Translations under genes and position numbers: made by a program | Notes under the pieces: generated by a model | Database searches by the model: none | Told to the model about the DNA's origin: nothing | Seen by the model: only the letters and a program-made list of their open reading frames with translations | Assembly (NCBI GenBank): GCA_026008535.1 | Contig: BRKX01000018.1 | Location: forward strand, 25,366,088 to 25,430,087 | Reading direction: 5' to 3' | DNA from: Perilla frutescens | Taxonomy: Eukaryota; Streptophyta; Magnoliopsida; Lamiales; Lamiaceae | Length of the DNA: 64,000 nt | Shown: positions 22,977-34,900 of the stretch, one piece after another | Layout of the letters: each line of letters begins with the position of its first letter | Position numbering within the stretch: the stretch's first letter is position 1

Positions 22977-24285
22977 AGCACACAAGAAAAAGAAATATAT
23001 TGTCTCGTCAAGTATTTATTTAGGAGAAGGGTCTCATTTTTATTTTTATTTTTTTATTGTGGTGATCCGATTATTTTTGACGATAACACAAATTTAGTGA
23101 AGTTGCTATAGAAATCATTAAAAAAAATAAATTAATGTAGATTAAGAGTGCCTGACACCCTGATTAAAAAAAATCTTTGATTATCATATAATTTTATTGC
23201 TCAAACTTCCTATCATTAGTTAAGATATCTTAAGATATCTAGATGTCCGTGACAAAAATCCAACAATTTATTCTTTTTATAAGAAAATAAAGAAATAAAC
23301 TAATGCCTATGATAGTTTTAATTTACTTTTGTAGGATATTATTTGCAATTAAAATATTAATTAGATGGTGTTAAATGCCAACAATAAAATAAAATTATAT
23401 GTTGCATTATGCAAAATAGTTGTAGTTTGAGGGTGCAAGTTGTATTGTCTTTTAGAATTAATAGGTGTGTTAAAAGTTTGTTAAAAAAAGGCACATTAAA
23501 AGTAAGATAGTCCATATAAATATAAAGAACTATCAACTTTTTCCACCTAAATTACATCCCATAAATGGAAATCATACTATTTAATCATAAAATTAATTTA
23601 CATATTTTAATTAATATATTATAATTAAACATTTATAAATATATTAGTCAAATTACTTAATTACATCAAGGAAGTAGATGATGAATGTCAACCAATATAT
23701 TTTACTAATTAATTAAGTTGTCAATTTATATGTATATATATCAACATTTTACAATAATACAAGTAAATACAATAATATCAATGTGTAAAGGGACTTAAAA
23801 TGATATGCTGTCGAATATAGAATTTAGAGTGTTCTCTATAAATAAAAGAGATGATGACGAAACATTAATTAAATTGTGAGAGCTTAGATCTAGCCGTGAC
23901 AACTCTTACTTAATGATATCCTATACAATATAGCAACATTATACAATCTGGAGGGATGATAAAGATGTATATATAATAATTTTCTTAAATGTGTTTTATG
24001 GTTGTGTGACATTTTCTTCTTAAATTTTCTCATTGTACCTAAAATTATAAAGGATTTAAATTATGTTTCGGGCAAACCAATTATGTTATTTATTTTATTG
24101 GAAACAATGAATGGAAAGAGTAAATATTTATCCATGGATATGAGTTGTATGTTGATAAAATAGTGAAAAACTTGAATTTAATATTTTATATTTTTTATAC
24201 AGTTTATGATTGTTTCTATTGATTATTTAAATATAATTTAATTATTTTATTTGTACAAACTATTTATTATAAATTATTTATATAT
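22977..24285. other. AT-rich sequence, probably partly Helitron interior
   Basis: No coding region, tRNA or clear inverted repeat seen. Part of it presumably belongs to the Helitron ending at 24319. Confidence 0.4.
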
Positions 24286-24319
24286 CTCCTACCGTGCATC
24301 GCACGGGATGTAATACTAG
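24286..24319 (+). mobile_element. Helitron 3' terminus
   Basis: A 6-bp stem hairpin CCGTGC-ATC-GCACGG (24292-24306) is followed about 10 bp later by CTAG (24316-24319) and then T. Helitrons end in CTRR preceded by a short GC-rich hairpin and insert between A and T, and CGTGCATCGCACG is a frequent form in plant Helitrons. The 5' TC end upstream was not located, so element length is unknown (somewhere in 22977-24319). No Rep/helicase coding sequence is visible. Confidence 0.75.
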
Positions 24320-24829
24320 TTCATTTTCAAAGAAGGCAAGTGCTTTTTGGTGTTCCAGGCACATGACGACGCACGAACTCGTTACATCATTTCATAATTT
24401 GAATGATGTATAAGGCTTTCATGTCATTCATCAAATTCGGTGAAAACGTTAGAATCAAAGCTAGAATTTGGATCATTATTAAAGTTTTCGTTTGACGATA
24501 TTGAAAAATCGAGAAAGATGGAATTTTGGTAATGAAAATGGATGAAATAAGAAATAAAAAAGAGATGAATTTTCTGTGTGTAAAAATATAGCAAATGAGA
24601 TCTGTATTTGTAGGGGAAAAAAATAAGAATTTATTAACGTGGATTGTGTTTTTGATGAATGGCTGAGATTTAATGCTTTTGTGATGAACGGTGAAGATTA
24701 AGCTGACATGGATTGTACTTTTGACGAATGATTGATATTTATTGCTTTTATGATGAATGACTGAGATTTATTGCTTTTGTGATGAACGATCAAATTAACA
24801 TGGATTGTGCTTTTTATGAATGATTGTGA

Positions 24830-25310
24830 TTTATTGTTTGGATAAAATAGTTAATACCAAAAATATTACAAACTAATTAAACGACATTTCCTAAAATTAC
24901 ATAAAATAAAATCACACTTATTAAACGACATTTCCTAAAATTACATAAAATAAAAATTTATTGTTTGGATATATAAAAAATTAGAGGAAAAAATAGATAA
25001 TTTTAAAATGTGTTTAAATATCACAAGATTGATGTCTATTTATAGAGAATAAAAAAAATATGAATTTTGGTATATTTTTATGTATTTTTATTATATTATA
25101 TAAAAAATATACCAATTTTATTTATATATTAAAATAAAATTGATTGGCCAATAGGATAGAGACACTTGTCTCCATCCTATTGGTCATGAGAACATTTGAA
25201 ATTTTACCAACAAAAGTTAAAAATAACTGTTGGTTAACCGTTTGTTTTTTTATTTCAGTATTTTTTTATGACGTGGCTGGCGACCACCATGCGTGAGGTT
25301 GCCCTTAATT
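24830..25310 (+). mobile_element. Tourist/Harbinger-like MITE fragment, related to 27593-28290
   Basis: From about 24840 to 25200 this reads as a diverged reverse complement of about 27720-28080. Shared blocks are CAAAAATATTACAAACTAATTAAACGA, ATAGATAATTTTAAAATGTGTT, GATGTCTATTT, TGAATTTTGGTATATTTTT and a TTGGCCAATAG pair. It continues to a GTGGC.GGCGACCAC end like its partner, stopping at a TTA (about 25309). I could not find its left terminus, so it may be truncated. Confidence 0.6.
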
Positions 25311-26201
25311 GCGAGTCTAAGTGCATGTGTGTGTTTTGCTTTAAAACCTAAACCAAATTAGCTCATAAAATGATTATGCAAACTTTAAGGTCACTAGTTT
25401 TTAAAATTTGATGTATGTGTGTGCTTCTGCTATAAAAAAAGCTCATTAAAGAGTTACCTATTCCTCCATTTATTTATTCCAAAATAGATCTTCTCATACT
25501 ATACGTTGAGGGTCACTAAAATCATTTTTGAACCTAGCTAGGACTATAATTAACTGTGCTGGATTTGAAATGAGCACCATATCACTATAAGCATATAATG
25601 AACAACTTAAAGTTGGTCAAATAGTCTTACAGCCTTCTTTTGGATTCACAATAATACCGAGTCCACTCAATTGTTCAAAGATTCTGATATGAAATCATTT
25701 TGTTTTTTCAAAATATAATCTTACATTTTTTTTTTTATGTTGAGGGTAACACACTGGCCATTGGTTAAAACCAGCTCAAATCATTTGGAAAATCAAATGT
25801 GAGAGACTCGAGCTAGCATTGTTGGTGTGATCCGAATTCGAGACGATATTTGGTCTCGAGTTTTTGCCACTCTACAACTAAGGCATCCTTATCTCAATGG
25901 GCAATGGATAATAATTGTACTTTTTAACATATTGCATCTTGATGATTTTGAATTTAAATTATAATTACACATATTTATAAAAATTATGTAAATTAATAAA
26001 AAGTAATTAATTATTGACAAAAACTTATGTTAGACCATGTAACGAGTCTCTTATGTTATGTAACGACCCAAATCTTTTTAAAATTGGTCGTTACCTTTAA
26101 TATAAAATGTGATACAAAAATGTTATTTGTTGGTGCATGTTATTTTAAAAAGTTTTGGTTACGTTCCTATAAGTCACGCCTACATTATTTTTTTCACTAC
26201 C

Positions 26202-26232
<31 letters not shown>

Positions 26233-26500
26233 GAATTAAGTGGAAATATCTTTTATAGTTAAAATTTTTTATTTAAGTTGATCCATTTTCAAAGTTATTA
26301 AATAATATTATTTCATTGAATAATTATTTGGAAGTGTGCATGATTATGTAGCTATTTTATTTTGTAAAGCTAATTACATTTTAAATGTTTTAAAAGTATT
26401 AATTAATTAATTAACTATCTTTTAGTTATCTCAAGTATTTATTTTATTTTGAATAATTATTTAAATCATTAATCTTTTCTTTCACTTTGAGAAAATAAAT
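25311..26500. other. AT-rich spacer
   Basis: No gene seen. Small items: a 9-bp-stem hairpin GTAACGACC...GGTCGTTAC at about 26060-26095 (TGTAACGACCC is also a common start of plant gypsy LTRs, but no LTR follows) and an (ATT)n run at about 26204-26232. Confidence 0.5.
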
Positions 26501-26519
26501 ACTTAAATATTAATTATCG

Positions 26520-26940
26520 AACCAAGATCATAGAAGTATCATTAGTTATGAGGCAAATTATTATAACTATTAGGTGAAGTATCGTTGGGTATGAGAGGTA
26601 AAGTATCAAATGATATTATCATTAGTTATGAGATGAAGTATTATTAGAAGTAATGTGAAATATCATTAGCTATAAAATGAAGTATCATTGTGTATGTGAC
26701 GAAGTATCATTCACTCATAGATGATATGATTTATAATTAAATATTAATTATCGAACAAATATTACAAAAGTATATGATTAAATATGAGACGAAGTATCAT
26801 ATTATATTATCATTAGTTATAAGAACAAACAAGTATTATGAGGTTTGAAGATAAAATATTATTGATATTATCGATGATTAAACATTAATTATTGAAAAGA
26901 ACAAACAAGTATCATTAAAATTAATTATTGAAGTATGATA
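26520..26940. repeat. Degenerate tandem repeat, unit about 30-40 bp
   Basis: Repeated phrases of the form GAAGTATCATTAGTTATGAGA recur more than ten times with variable spacing between about 26530 and 26930. No coding content. Confidence 0.65.
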
Positions 26941-27592
26941 GCGTTCGTGTAATGCTTCTCATTTTGCTTACAAGAGAATTCACATATGATATATATAATT
27001 ATTACCATCAATGGAGTATAATCAATCACAAGTATACGTAGAAGACAATAAAAAAAGATCAATAAAGGGAATTAAAAAAAACCACGAACTCTGCCAATTA
27101 AATAAAAAAAAAGAGTGAATTCAATCTCTCTTCTCTCTATTCCCTTTACTACAAGTGACTCAAAATTCAACCATGAAATGATGCGTGTCGGAGCCACTAG
27201 CAAGTAGATCTTTGCACGATATGACTTGAGCTTGTCCGCCCACCTTATCTAGATTTCGTTGACGATGGCAAATAATAAAGATTTAGGGTTCATGTTGGCG
27301 AAATTTAAATTGAACAAGTAGAAATAGAAATTTGGGGGAAAGTTGATTTGATATTGGAGGTTGCACAAGGAAAAGGAGTGAAGGGTTTGCAGCGGTGCCG
27401 GAGGGTGTTGTTGCTTGTGGTGGTGGTGGTGGACCGGTGGTGGAGGTGCTATAGCAGTTGACAGATTGTGTATCTGAAATTTTGATTTGCGTCTATTGAA
27501 TTGTGATGCTTCATACTTTTATTTATTTATTTTTATTTACAAAATGGATCTGGGTTAGATATGGGTCGGATTTGAAGATCCGTCTAACGTAA

Positions 27593-28290
27593 GACTGGCA
27601 TTAACGGCGACCACTTGGGAAGTGGTCGCCTGCCACATCATTAAAAAAAAGGAAAAATGGTTGTTGCCACATTTATGCAGGTCGACCAGCCCCCCATTTT
27701 CAACCACTTGGTCTCCTGCCAACCCTTTGTTTCGGCCAATAGGATGGAGACACTATTGGCCAATTAATTTTATAGTGAAATATATATAAAATCAATATAT
27801 TTTTTATATAAAATATAATAAAAATAAATAAAAAATATACCAAAATTCATAATTTTTTTATTCTTTACAAATAGACATCAATTTTGTTATATTTCAACAC
27901 ATTTTAAAATTATCTATTTTTTTCTCTAATTTTCTATATATCCAAATAATAATAATAAAAATTCATGTAATTTTACGAAATACATTTTAATGAGTGCGAT
28001 TTTTTTTAATTTTATAAAATATCGTTTAATTAGTTTGTAATATTTTTGGAATTGACTATTTTATCCGAACAATATTATTTTTATTATAAGTAATATTTTA
28101 ATTTAAAAAAATAAAAAATAAAATAAAATAATTATATATAATGGTGTGGTTGGGTGGTCATTGATAAAATATGTAAAATGGATGTAGTTGAGTTGGATGA
28201 ATATTGATGATGTGGAAGAGAGATAAATTAATTAAATATTAAAATGATTGGGTGGTTGGATGGTTGGTGTGGTTGCTGATAATGGTAGTC
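27593..28290. mobile_element. Tourist-like (PIF/Harbinger) MITE, 698 bp
   Basis: Ends are inverted: left GACTGGCATTAACGGCGACCAC, right (reverse complement) GACTACCATTATCAGCAACCAC. The 3-bp duplication TAA flanks it (27590-27592 and 28291-28293), as for PIF/Harbinger elements. The interior matches 24840-25200 in inverse orientation. No transposase. Confidence 0.8.
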
Positions 28291-28293
28291 TAA

Positions 28294-29546
28294 GAGACCA
28301 TTTAGACGGTCTCACAGGAGTGTGCCCCTTAATTGTTAGATTTGATGAATAATATGTATATATCTGGAATGTGTGCCTGCTATTGATAATGATAAGTCAT
28401 TGTTTGCAAACTATTGTTGAGTGAGGTCCCATTTGAAACCTAAATGTCTGCCTGCTTGCTGTCTAGCTATGGTGTTGTCAATTTGTGATACACCTTTTTA
28501 CATGTATATCTTTATTGTAACCCTAAATATCTATACCAAAATGAGATAGAATTTTAGCTTTTACAAACATTAGATGGCCCAAACTTCAAACTTATATGTG
28601 GCGCTGCATGCTATATTAATTAATATACTATATTTGAACTTTCTTGTCTTCCTTTTAAAAATATCTTCTAAAAATACTCAGCCCAAATTAATTTCACACA
28701 AAAGGTGCTCATATATTAATATTATGATGTGATCTCTATTTGGTAAATGATCATTATTACGTACTCCTATAATTTTTATTTTCTTGAACTCTAAAACGTC
28801 TTGTAAATTGTAATGATAATATGAGCTCTTCGTCATAGTGCTATAAAATAAACTACAGGTCACCTTGAATTTATGTTACATCTAATTAATTAATTAGTAG
28901 TTAATATTCAGAATATGTCGACTTTTATTTATACATATATAATCATTATATTTTATTTGAAGCAACAATTCTTGTATATTATATATAGTGCAATACATGT
29001 TTCCAAGTTTATCGATATTGAATGATTCTCCTCGAGAATAAATGTATCTCATTTTATTTAAAATTTAAAAGTCATGCATGTTCAACGTTACGTTATCTTG
29101 TTTGGAAGTTTATTTTTGGTTACTTGTTGATACCACTTTGGGGAACAAATTAAGTTTTCAAATGAACACAAACTACCCTTTTCGATAGCAAAAGAAAAAT
29201 TGCTTTTCTACCCGAAACAAAAGGCATCTTGCATAAAAATATTAGTTTATACTGTCACATCCATAGCCGAAAGTTCAATTCTGTTCAATGATAGAAAAAA
29301 ATAGGACAAATATTATTTTTTTGTAAAACAATTAGGATAATTATAGGTTATATATAATAAGTTCCTAATTAAAATGTTAGTAAGATGAAAAATATCTATT
29401 TGATATATATATATAAATCATGTGGTCCTTCAAATTAATTTACTTCTTAGTTATTATCTACTGTTTTGTTTTGTTCATTTTTTATTAATTGTTTCATTTG
29501 TTAAAATTGGTCACACCACTTTTATAGCATGTAGATGCTCAACTAG
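28294..29546. other. AT-rich spacer, nothing recognised
   Basis: No gene, RNA or structured repeat that I can support. Confidence 0.5.
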
Positions 29547-29557
29547 ATATGCAATCA

Positions 29558-31083
29558 ACGTTTTTAAAATTGGATCGGACCGGCCGGTTCGACCGGTTTA
29601 ACTGCGAACCGGTCATTGGTCCGGTCCGATTATATATTATCCTGAATTGCCTTGTGACCTACTTTGAACCGGTCAAAATTGGTTAAAAATCGGTTAAACC
29701 GGACATTTCTTTTTTAATTTTGGTCAAATTCAATTTAATTCCTTCAGCATGTGAGTTCGGCGATCTCCAAAAATTGATCTGGCCATTTTTTTAAGTTTGG
29801 TCAAATTCAATTTAATTCCTTCAGCATGTGAGTTGAAGGATTTGACCCCACGATCTCCAAAAATTGATCCGGCCAAAAATTGATCCGACCATTTTTTTAA
29901 TTTTTTTTAATTTTGGTCAAATTCTCGAACCCACGATCTCCAAAAATTGATCCGGCCATTTTTTTTTAATTTTGGTCAAATTCAATTTAATTCCTTCAGC
30001 ATGTGAGTTGAAGGATTCGAACCCAAGATCTCCAAAAATTGATCCGACCATTTTTTTTAATTTTTTTTAAGTTTGGTCAAATTCAATTTAATTCCTTCAG
30101 CATGTGAGTTGAAGGATTCGAACCCACGATCTCAAAAAATTGATCCGGCCATTTTTTTAATTTTTTTTTTAATTTTGGTCAAATTCAACAAGTTGAAGGA
30201 TTCGAACCCACAATCTCCAAAAATTGATCCGACCATTTTTTTTATTTTTATTTTTTAATTTTGGTCAAATTCAATTTAATTCTTTCAGCATGTGAGTTGA
30301 AGAATTCGAACCCACGATCCAAAAATTGATCCGGCCATTTTTTTTATTTTTATTTTTTAATTTTGGTCAAATTCAATTTAATTCTTTCAGCATGTGAGTT
30401 GAAGAATTCGAACCCACGATCCAAAAATTGATCCGGCCATTTTTTTAATTTTTTTTAATTTTGGTCAAATTCAATTTAATTCCTTCAAAATTGATCCGGC
30501 CATTTTTTTAATTTTTTTTTAATTTTGGTCAAATTCAATTTAATTCCTTCACCATGTGAGTTGAAGGATTCGAACGATCTCCAAAAATTGATGCATTTGT
30601 ATATTAGGCTCTACCAACTAGGCTAATACACTTTTGTGTTATTATTTGAATATTAATAACATATATATATATATATATATATGCACAAATTGAAAATAAT
30701 AAATTTACGTTTTAATTAAAATCAATATTTAGCATGTAATTAAAATAAATACTTAATAATATCTAATTTATCATATTTTGAATTAAAATAAATAGAGAGA
30801 AGAACTAAACTAGTGGTTTGTTAAATAATGATTAATAATGTTTTTAATTGTTATTATGTATATTATTTGTAAATAAAATTAATATTTAATTATATATTTT
30901 CACAAAATATAGTATTTGATGTTCAATATTTATTTTTATAAATATTATTTTTTTAACTACTTAATTAACTTATAGAATAACTATCGATAAATTAAACACT
31001 TTATTTTGTTGCAGATATAAATTTAGTGTATTTTTTAAACTTATTTAATATATTTATCATGATACTAATTTATATAATTTTAT

Positions 31084-31115
<32 letters not shown>

Positions 31116-31209
31116 CGGGTTATTCAGTTTTTTCAGAACGGTTCGATCGATTGAATCAGTAACCCGCTAAATTCATCGGTTCGATGTCCGATCTGATTTT
31201 AAAAACATT
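29558..31209. mobile_element. Non-autonomous DNA transposon with tRNA-like minisatellite, 1.65 kb
   Basis: Left end ACGTTTTTAAAATTGGATCGGACCGG and reverse complement of the right end AATGTTTTTAAAATCAGATCGGACATCG are inverted repeats. An 11-bp direct repeat ATATGCAATCA (29547-29557 and 31210-31220) flanks the element; a 9-11 bp duplication fits the Mutator superfamily. It has no transposase. Inside are GGCCGGTTCGACCGG palindromes near the left end, a minisatellite with a tRNA B-box (29700-30600), an A-box-like word (30606-30625, minus strand) and (TA)n runs. Confidence 0.75.
29700..30600 (-). repeat. About nine copies of a ~100-bp unit carrying a tRNA B-box
   Basis: Each unit contains GGTCAAATTCAATTTAATTC, then GCATGTGAGTTGAAGGATTC, then GAACCCACGATCTCCAAAAATTGATCCGGCC. 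On the minus strand the middle reads GTGGGTTCGAATCC, the classical T-arm/B-box. Unit length varies (about 80-110 bp), mainly from T/A tracts. Just beyond the last unit the minus strand carries TAGCCTAGTTGGTAGAGCC (30606-30625), a good A-box. I infer an ancestral tRNA-derived sequence whose 3' half was amplified. Confidence 0.75.
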
Positions 31210-31486
31210 ATATGCAATCAGAATATTACATCGAGATATGTGAAATTTTTGTCCATGAAACCCCTATGCAATAAATGTATAATACTATAATCAGTATAAA
31301 TTTATTAAACTGTGTCACACAATGAGCGAGTTAGCTCAACTAAATTTCACGAGTTATTGCGTGTGATGCAAAAAATTAATATTGTGGCTACTGACTAGCA
31401 TCATTAATTCGCGCGTTAATAATGAGATAATTAAATAAGTCTTATTAAATAATTAAAAGATAAAATAAGTTATATGTAAAAAACAA

Positions 31487-31560
31487 TGGCCCATGCAGGT
31501 TTCGAACCTACGACCTTCGCGTTATTAGCACGACGCTCTAACCAACTAAGCTAATGGGCC
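31487..31560 (-). tRNA. tRNA-Ile (anticodon AAU)
   Basis: On the minus strand a 74-nt cloverleaf: acceptor stem GGCCCAT/ATGGGCC, D arm GCTT...GAGC, anticodon stem TCGTG/CGCGA around loop CTAATAA (anticodon AAT, read AAU with A34 normally modified to inosine), T arm GTAGG-TTCGAAA-CCTGC and discriminator A. A-box TAGCTTAGTTGGTTAG and B-box GGTTCGAAACC are intact. A run of six T's follows within 5 bp (plus strand AAAAAA at 31478-31483), a pol III terminator. One G-T wobble in the D arm and one in the T arm differ from the canonical plant tRNA-Ile; the gene still looks functional. Confidence 0.92.
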
Positions 31561-32080
31561 ATTTGTATTTTAATACTGTACTAATATTTTATATTCAAAT
31601 AATAATAATTTTAAAAGCCTTTCAAATTTAGATTAGGTAAGGTTACTCGTGGAATGCCTGAGTCTTAATATACTTTTCATTTGATAAGTCCTTTTCATTC
31701 CTATCTTTTAATTCTTTTTGAAATAATTAACATTTGGAAGACAAATACCGTCGATCGAAGACTCAACAAATTATGTAAAAACATTTTTGACTAAGTTTAT
31801 TTAAAGGAGCACATAAACTTCGACATTTTATAAAATGTTTTTAGAACGTATGAGATATTTTTTTTAGTTTTTATTTATGTTAGGCCTTAATTTAAGAATA
31901 CATTAGTCACGTCTTTGGATTATGAAACTAATTTAAAAATGTTAGTAATTAATGACAAATTACTAAAAAAAACTAATGACATTACTCTGGTTTTTAGGGA
32001 AAAACCATTCCCCTTATTTTAATTTCTTTAAAATTAGATTTATATATAAGTGAATAAAATTTTATATGATATATAAGGGA

Positions 32081-32136
<56 letters not shown>

Positions 32137-32660
32137 TCCCAAAAAATAAAATCCCAATTTCCATTCGCTATAACTTAACTTTGATGATGAAAAATTGAGA
32201 GGTGAGTATGTAAGATATTCAGTTGAGACTGCATCAAATCAAACTAATACTCTAATAGTGCATAGCAATTGTTTGATTTCTCGAAAGTGAGTTTCATAGA
32301 GATAAAATTGTTTTACTCATAAAAAAAGAAAGAAAGAAAGAAAGAAATATAATTGTTTAATCTCCCAAAAGTGAGTTCAGTTGCTATAACAAATTAACAA
32401 TTACATTGACCTGAAAAATCAATTTCCATGCAGCTCCAATAGGCGTTTTGAGAAAATAAATTTTTTAAATATTGATGAAAGTCGAAAAAAAAAACATAAA
32501 ATCGGGATGAAAAATTAAAATTAAAATTAAAATATAGCCCAAATAATTATAGCATGTATTACGTAGGTTGCAGACGATGAGGCAAATGGAGGGGGCGTCG
32601 TGCGCAGCAGCAACTGTTCCTGAGCTGTTTCTGTTTTTTTTATTTTGACTCATTCTACTA

Positions 32661-32711
<51 letters not shown>

Positions 32712-33038
32712 CATTATTTTGAATAAACAATACTACTATCTTTTATTGTATAAATAAAAAATCAATAAATATATACTCCCAAAACTAAATTTCAGTTGAG
32801 AAAGCAACAGTTCCGTCTTGTTTTGTCTGAGGGCAAATGCGTCATTTCATACGTGTACAAAGACTGCGTCCCCGCTGTCTACATCACCAGGACTTTTTGG
32901 TTCCAGAATCCCCTGTTTCGCACCATCCTGCACCCACTTTGCTCTCGCCAATCTGTACGTTTGCTCTTTAATCTGATGAAGAAGTTTCGCACATCACCGG
33001 ATCCCATCTCGTTACACACCGTGTATTATATACTATTA
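31561..33038. repeat. Spacer with microsatellites
   Basis: Contains (TA)n at about 32084-32133, (GAAA)n at about 32328-32347 and (ATT)n at about 32660-32711. An 84-codon open frame at 32796-33050 has no similarity I recognise and runs into the next MITE, so I do not call it a gene. Confidence 0.7.
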
Positions 33039-33383
33039 GGCAATGTTTAGTAGCCTGAATAAAGACATATTAGTAAAGGTATCCAATAAGAACCGTGTAT
33101 TTGATAGCCATTGCTCATTCATGCGAGGTCCGGAGTGTAATTTACTGATTCGGTTGGACAACATATCCGACGCCCCATCGGTTACAGTTTCTAAACAATG
33201 TATCTAACGCTCCCCCCAGTCTACCAAATAAAACGATGTACCAAACAGATGTGTGAAGCAATCTTAGTATATTTATCTTAATAGCCAAACACACAATTAA
33301 AATAGTTAATACGCAATTATCTTTCAAAGCAATCTATATTTTATTAATGTGGGTATATCCTTACCAGTATACCAAACATTGGC
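33039..33383. mobile_element. Tourist-like (PIF/Harbinger) MITE, 345 bp
   Basis: Left end GGCAATGTTTAGTA, right end (reverse complement) GCCAATGTTTGGTATACTGG. The 3-bp duplication TTA lies at 33036-33038 and 33384-33386. Non-coding. Confidence 0.85.
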
Positions 33384-33650
33384 TTAAATTATGAGTTTAA
33401 TAACAATTATCATAAGATAAAAATTAGTTATAATACAATCAGACTTATTCAACATTTATAACAAAAAAATGAATCAAGAAATTATAAATTCTAATTATAC
33501 AATGTAATAATTAATTATTAATTAAAAATAAATATTAAAAATAATTAAATACTAATGAGATGGAATGAACCATAATTAATTATTATAAAAGTACACAACT
33601 AAATCGCACAAAAAAATTGAAAAAAAAAACTCACAGTTTGATGTTTGAAC

Positions 33651-34363
33651 GAGTAAATTACATTTTTGGTCCTGTAAGAATAGGGTCCAAACACTTTTAG
33701 TTCCACAATGTACAATTTTGGTCCCAAGTTTGATTTTTTCGACATTTTTGGTCCCTCAGTTTATATTTGGACACTTTTAGTCCCAAAAACTAACGAATTA
33801 CTTAACGGATCTTAACATCCGTTAAGTGCATTTTACCTTCATTTTAACCTTATTTTTTACCACTATTTTTCACCAACTATTATATATACAAGCACACAAT
33901 TAGTATTTTACCTTCATTTTAACCTTATTTTTTATCCCAGCTTGTGGTTGCTTAATCATTTCACTGAGTTTAAAATATTTGTGGTTGTTTAACATCCTCA
34001 ATATCAACAAAAAATGAACAAAAAATGAAATGCAAAAAAAAAAGAATGGGGGAATGCAGATTAATTACGTAAGAAAATGAAACACATATATAATGTTCTT
34101 TAATTTTTTGCCCGCATCATTCCCAAACATTTTCCTTGATTTTGGATTTTGAGTTTAGGGATTTGATTTGCCTTAGATTTTTGGTAGATAGATTTTAGGG
34201 ATTTTTTTAAAGTAATTTATTTAGTTTTTGGGACTAAAAGTGTCAAAATATAAACTGCGGGACCAAAAGTGTCGAAAAAATCAAATTTGGGACCAAAATT
34301 GTACATTGTGGGACTAAAAATGTTTGGACCCTATTCTTACAGGACCAAAAGTGTAATTTACTC
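33651..34363. mobile_element. MULE-type MITE with long inverted repeats, 713 bp
   Basis: About 150-bp terminal inverted repeats: left GAGTAAATTACATTTTTGG then AGAATAGGGTCCAAACACTT and GTACAATTTTGGTCCCAA; the right end gives the same words on the other strand. An exact 9-bp duplication TGTTTGAAC flanks it (33642-33650 and 34364-34372). The inverted arms could form a long hairpin RNA if transcribed. No real ORF. Confidence 0.9.
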
Positions 34364-34372
34364 TGTTTGAAC

Positions 34373-34900
34373 AAAAAATCCAACGCATAATGTGTAATGA
34401 TGAATCCCTCACAACATATGCACCAAACCAAACAATTTTTTTTTTCAAGAACTAATTTTAGAAACTAATTTTCAAGAGCTCTTCTCTTAACTAGAATTTA
34501 ATATTTGACAAATCCGAACTCTACTCTGGGATAAGAAGTAATATAATCTCAACAAGTCATTTTTATTGTCCCATTAATTTATTTACTCACATAATGCATC
34601 GCAAGTTTAACATAAAGTGTCCATGATAATAAGAATTGTTTTTTTCACTAAAAAAAAAAAAGAATTGGTTTTTTTAAGGGACATGATACGACTTTTTTCT
34701 TTTATTTGTTTCTTTTCAAATAAGATGAAACACGATAAGACTTATTATATGCAAATTGACACATGAGAAGGTGCAAGCCGTATCGTAGGCTTTGCAACAC
34801 CTGATCCTTGCTCAAGTAGTTACCTTTAAGAAAAACAAATAACATAAAAAGGAGGAATTAAATATAGGACCCTCAAAAAAAAAAGAAAAAAAAAGAAGAA
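34373..34900. other. AT-rich spacer upstream of the TRM gene
   Basis: No gene seen. A (CT)n run at about 34907-34921 follows and probably lies in or near the TRM gene 5' UTR, which seems to extend over about 34920-35142 before a large intron. Confidence 0.45.

Noticed and set aside
26027..26100. TGTAACGACCC as the start of a gypsy LTR
   Set aside because: The sequence immediately folds back (GTAACGACC/GGTCGTTAC) and no LTR body, terminal CTACA-type end or duplication follows.
30606..30690. tRNA-like sequence on the minus strand
   Set aside because: A good A-box is present but no foldable anticodon and T arms at correct spacing; treated as a degenerate tRNA-derived repeat.
32796..33050. 84-codon frame that might be a small gene
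   Set aside because: No recognisable motif, no clear splice or promoter context, and its 3' end lies in a MITE.
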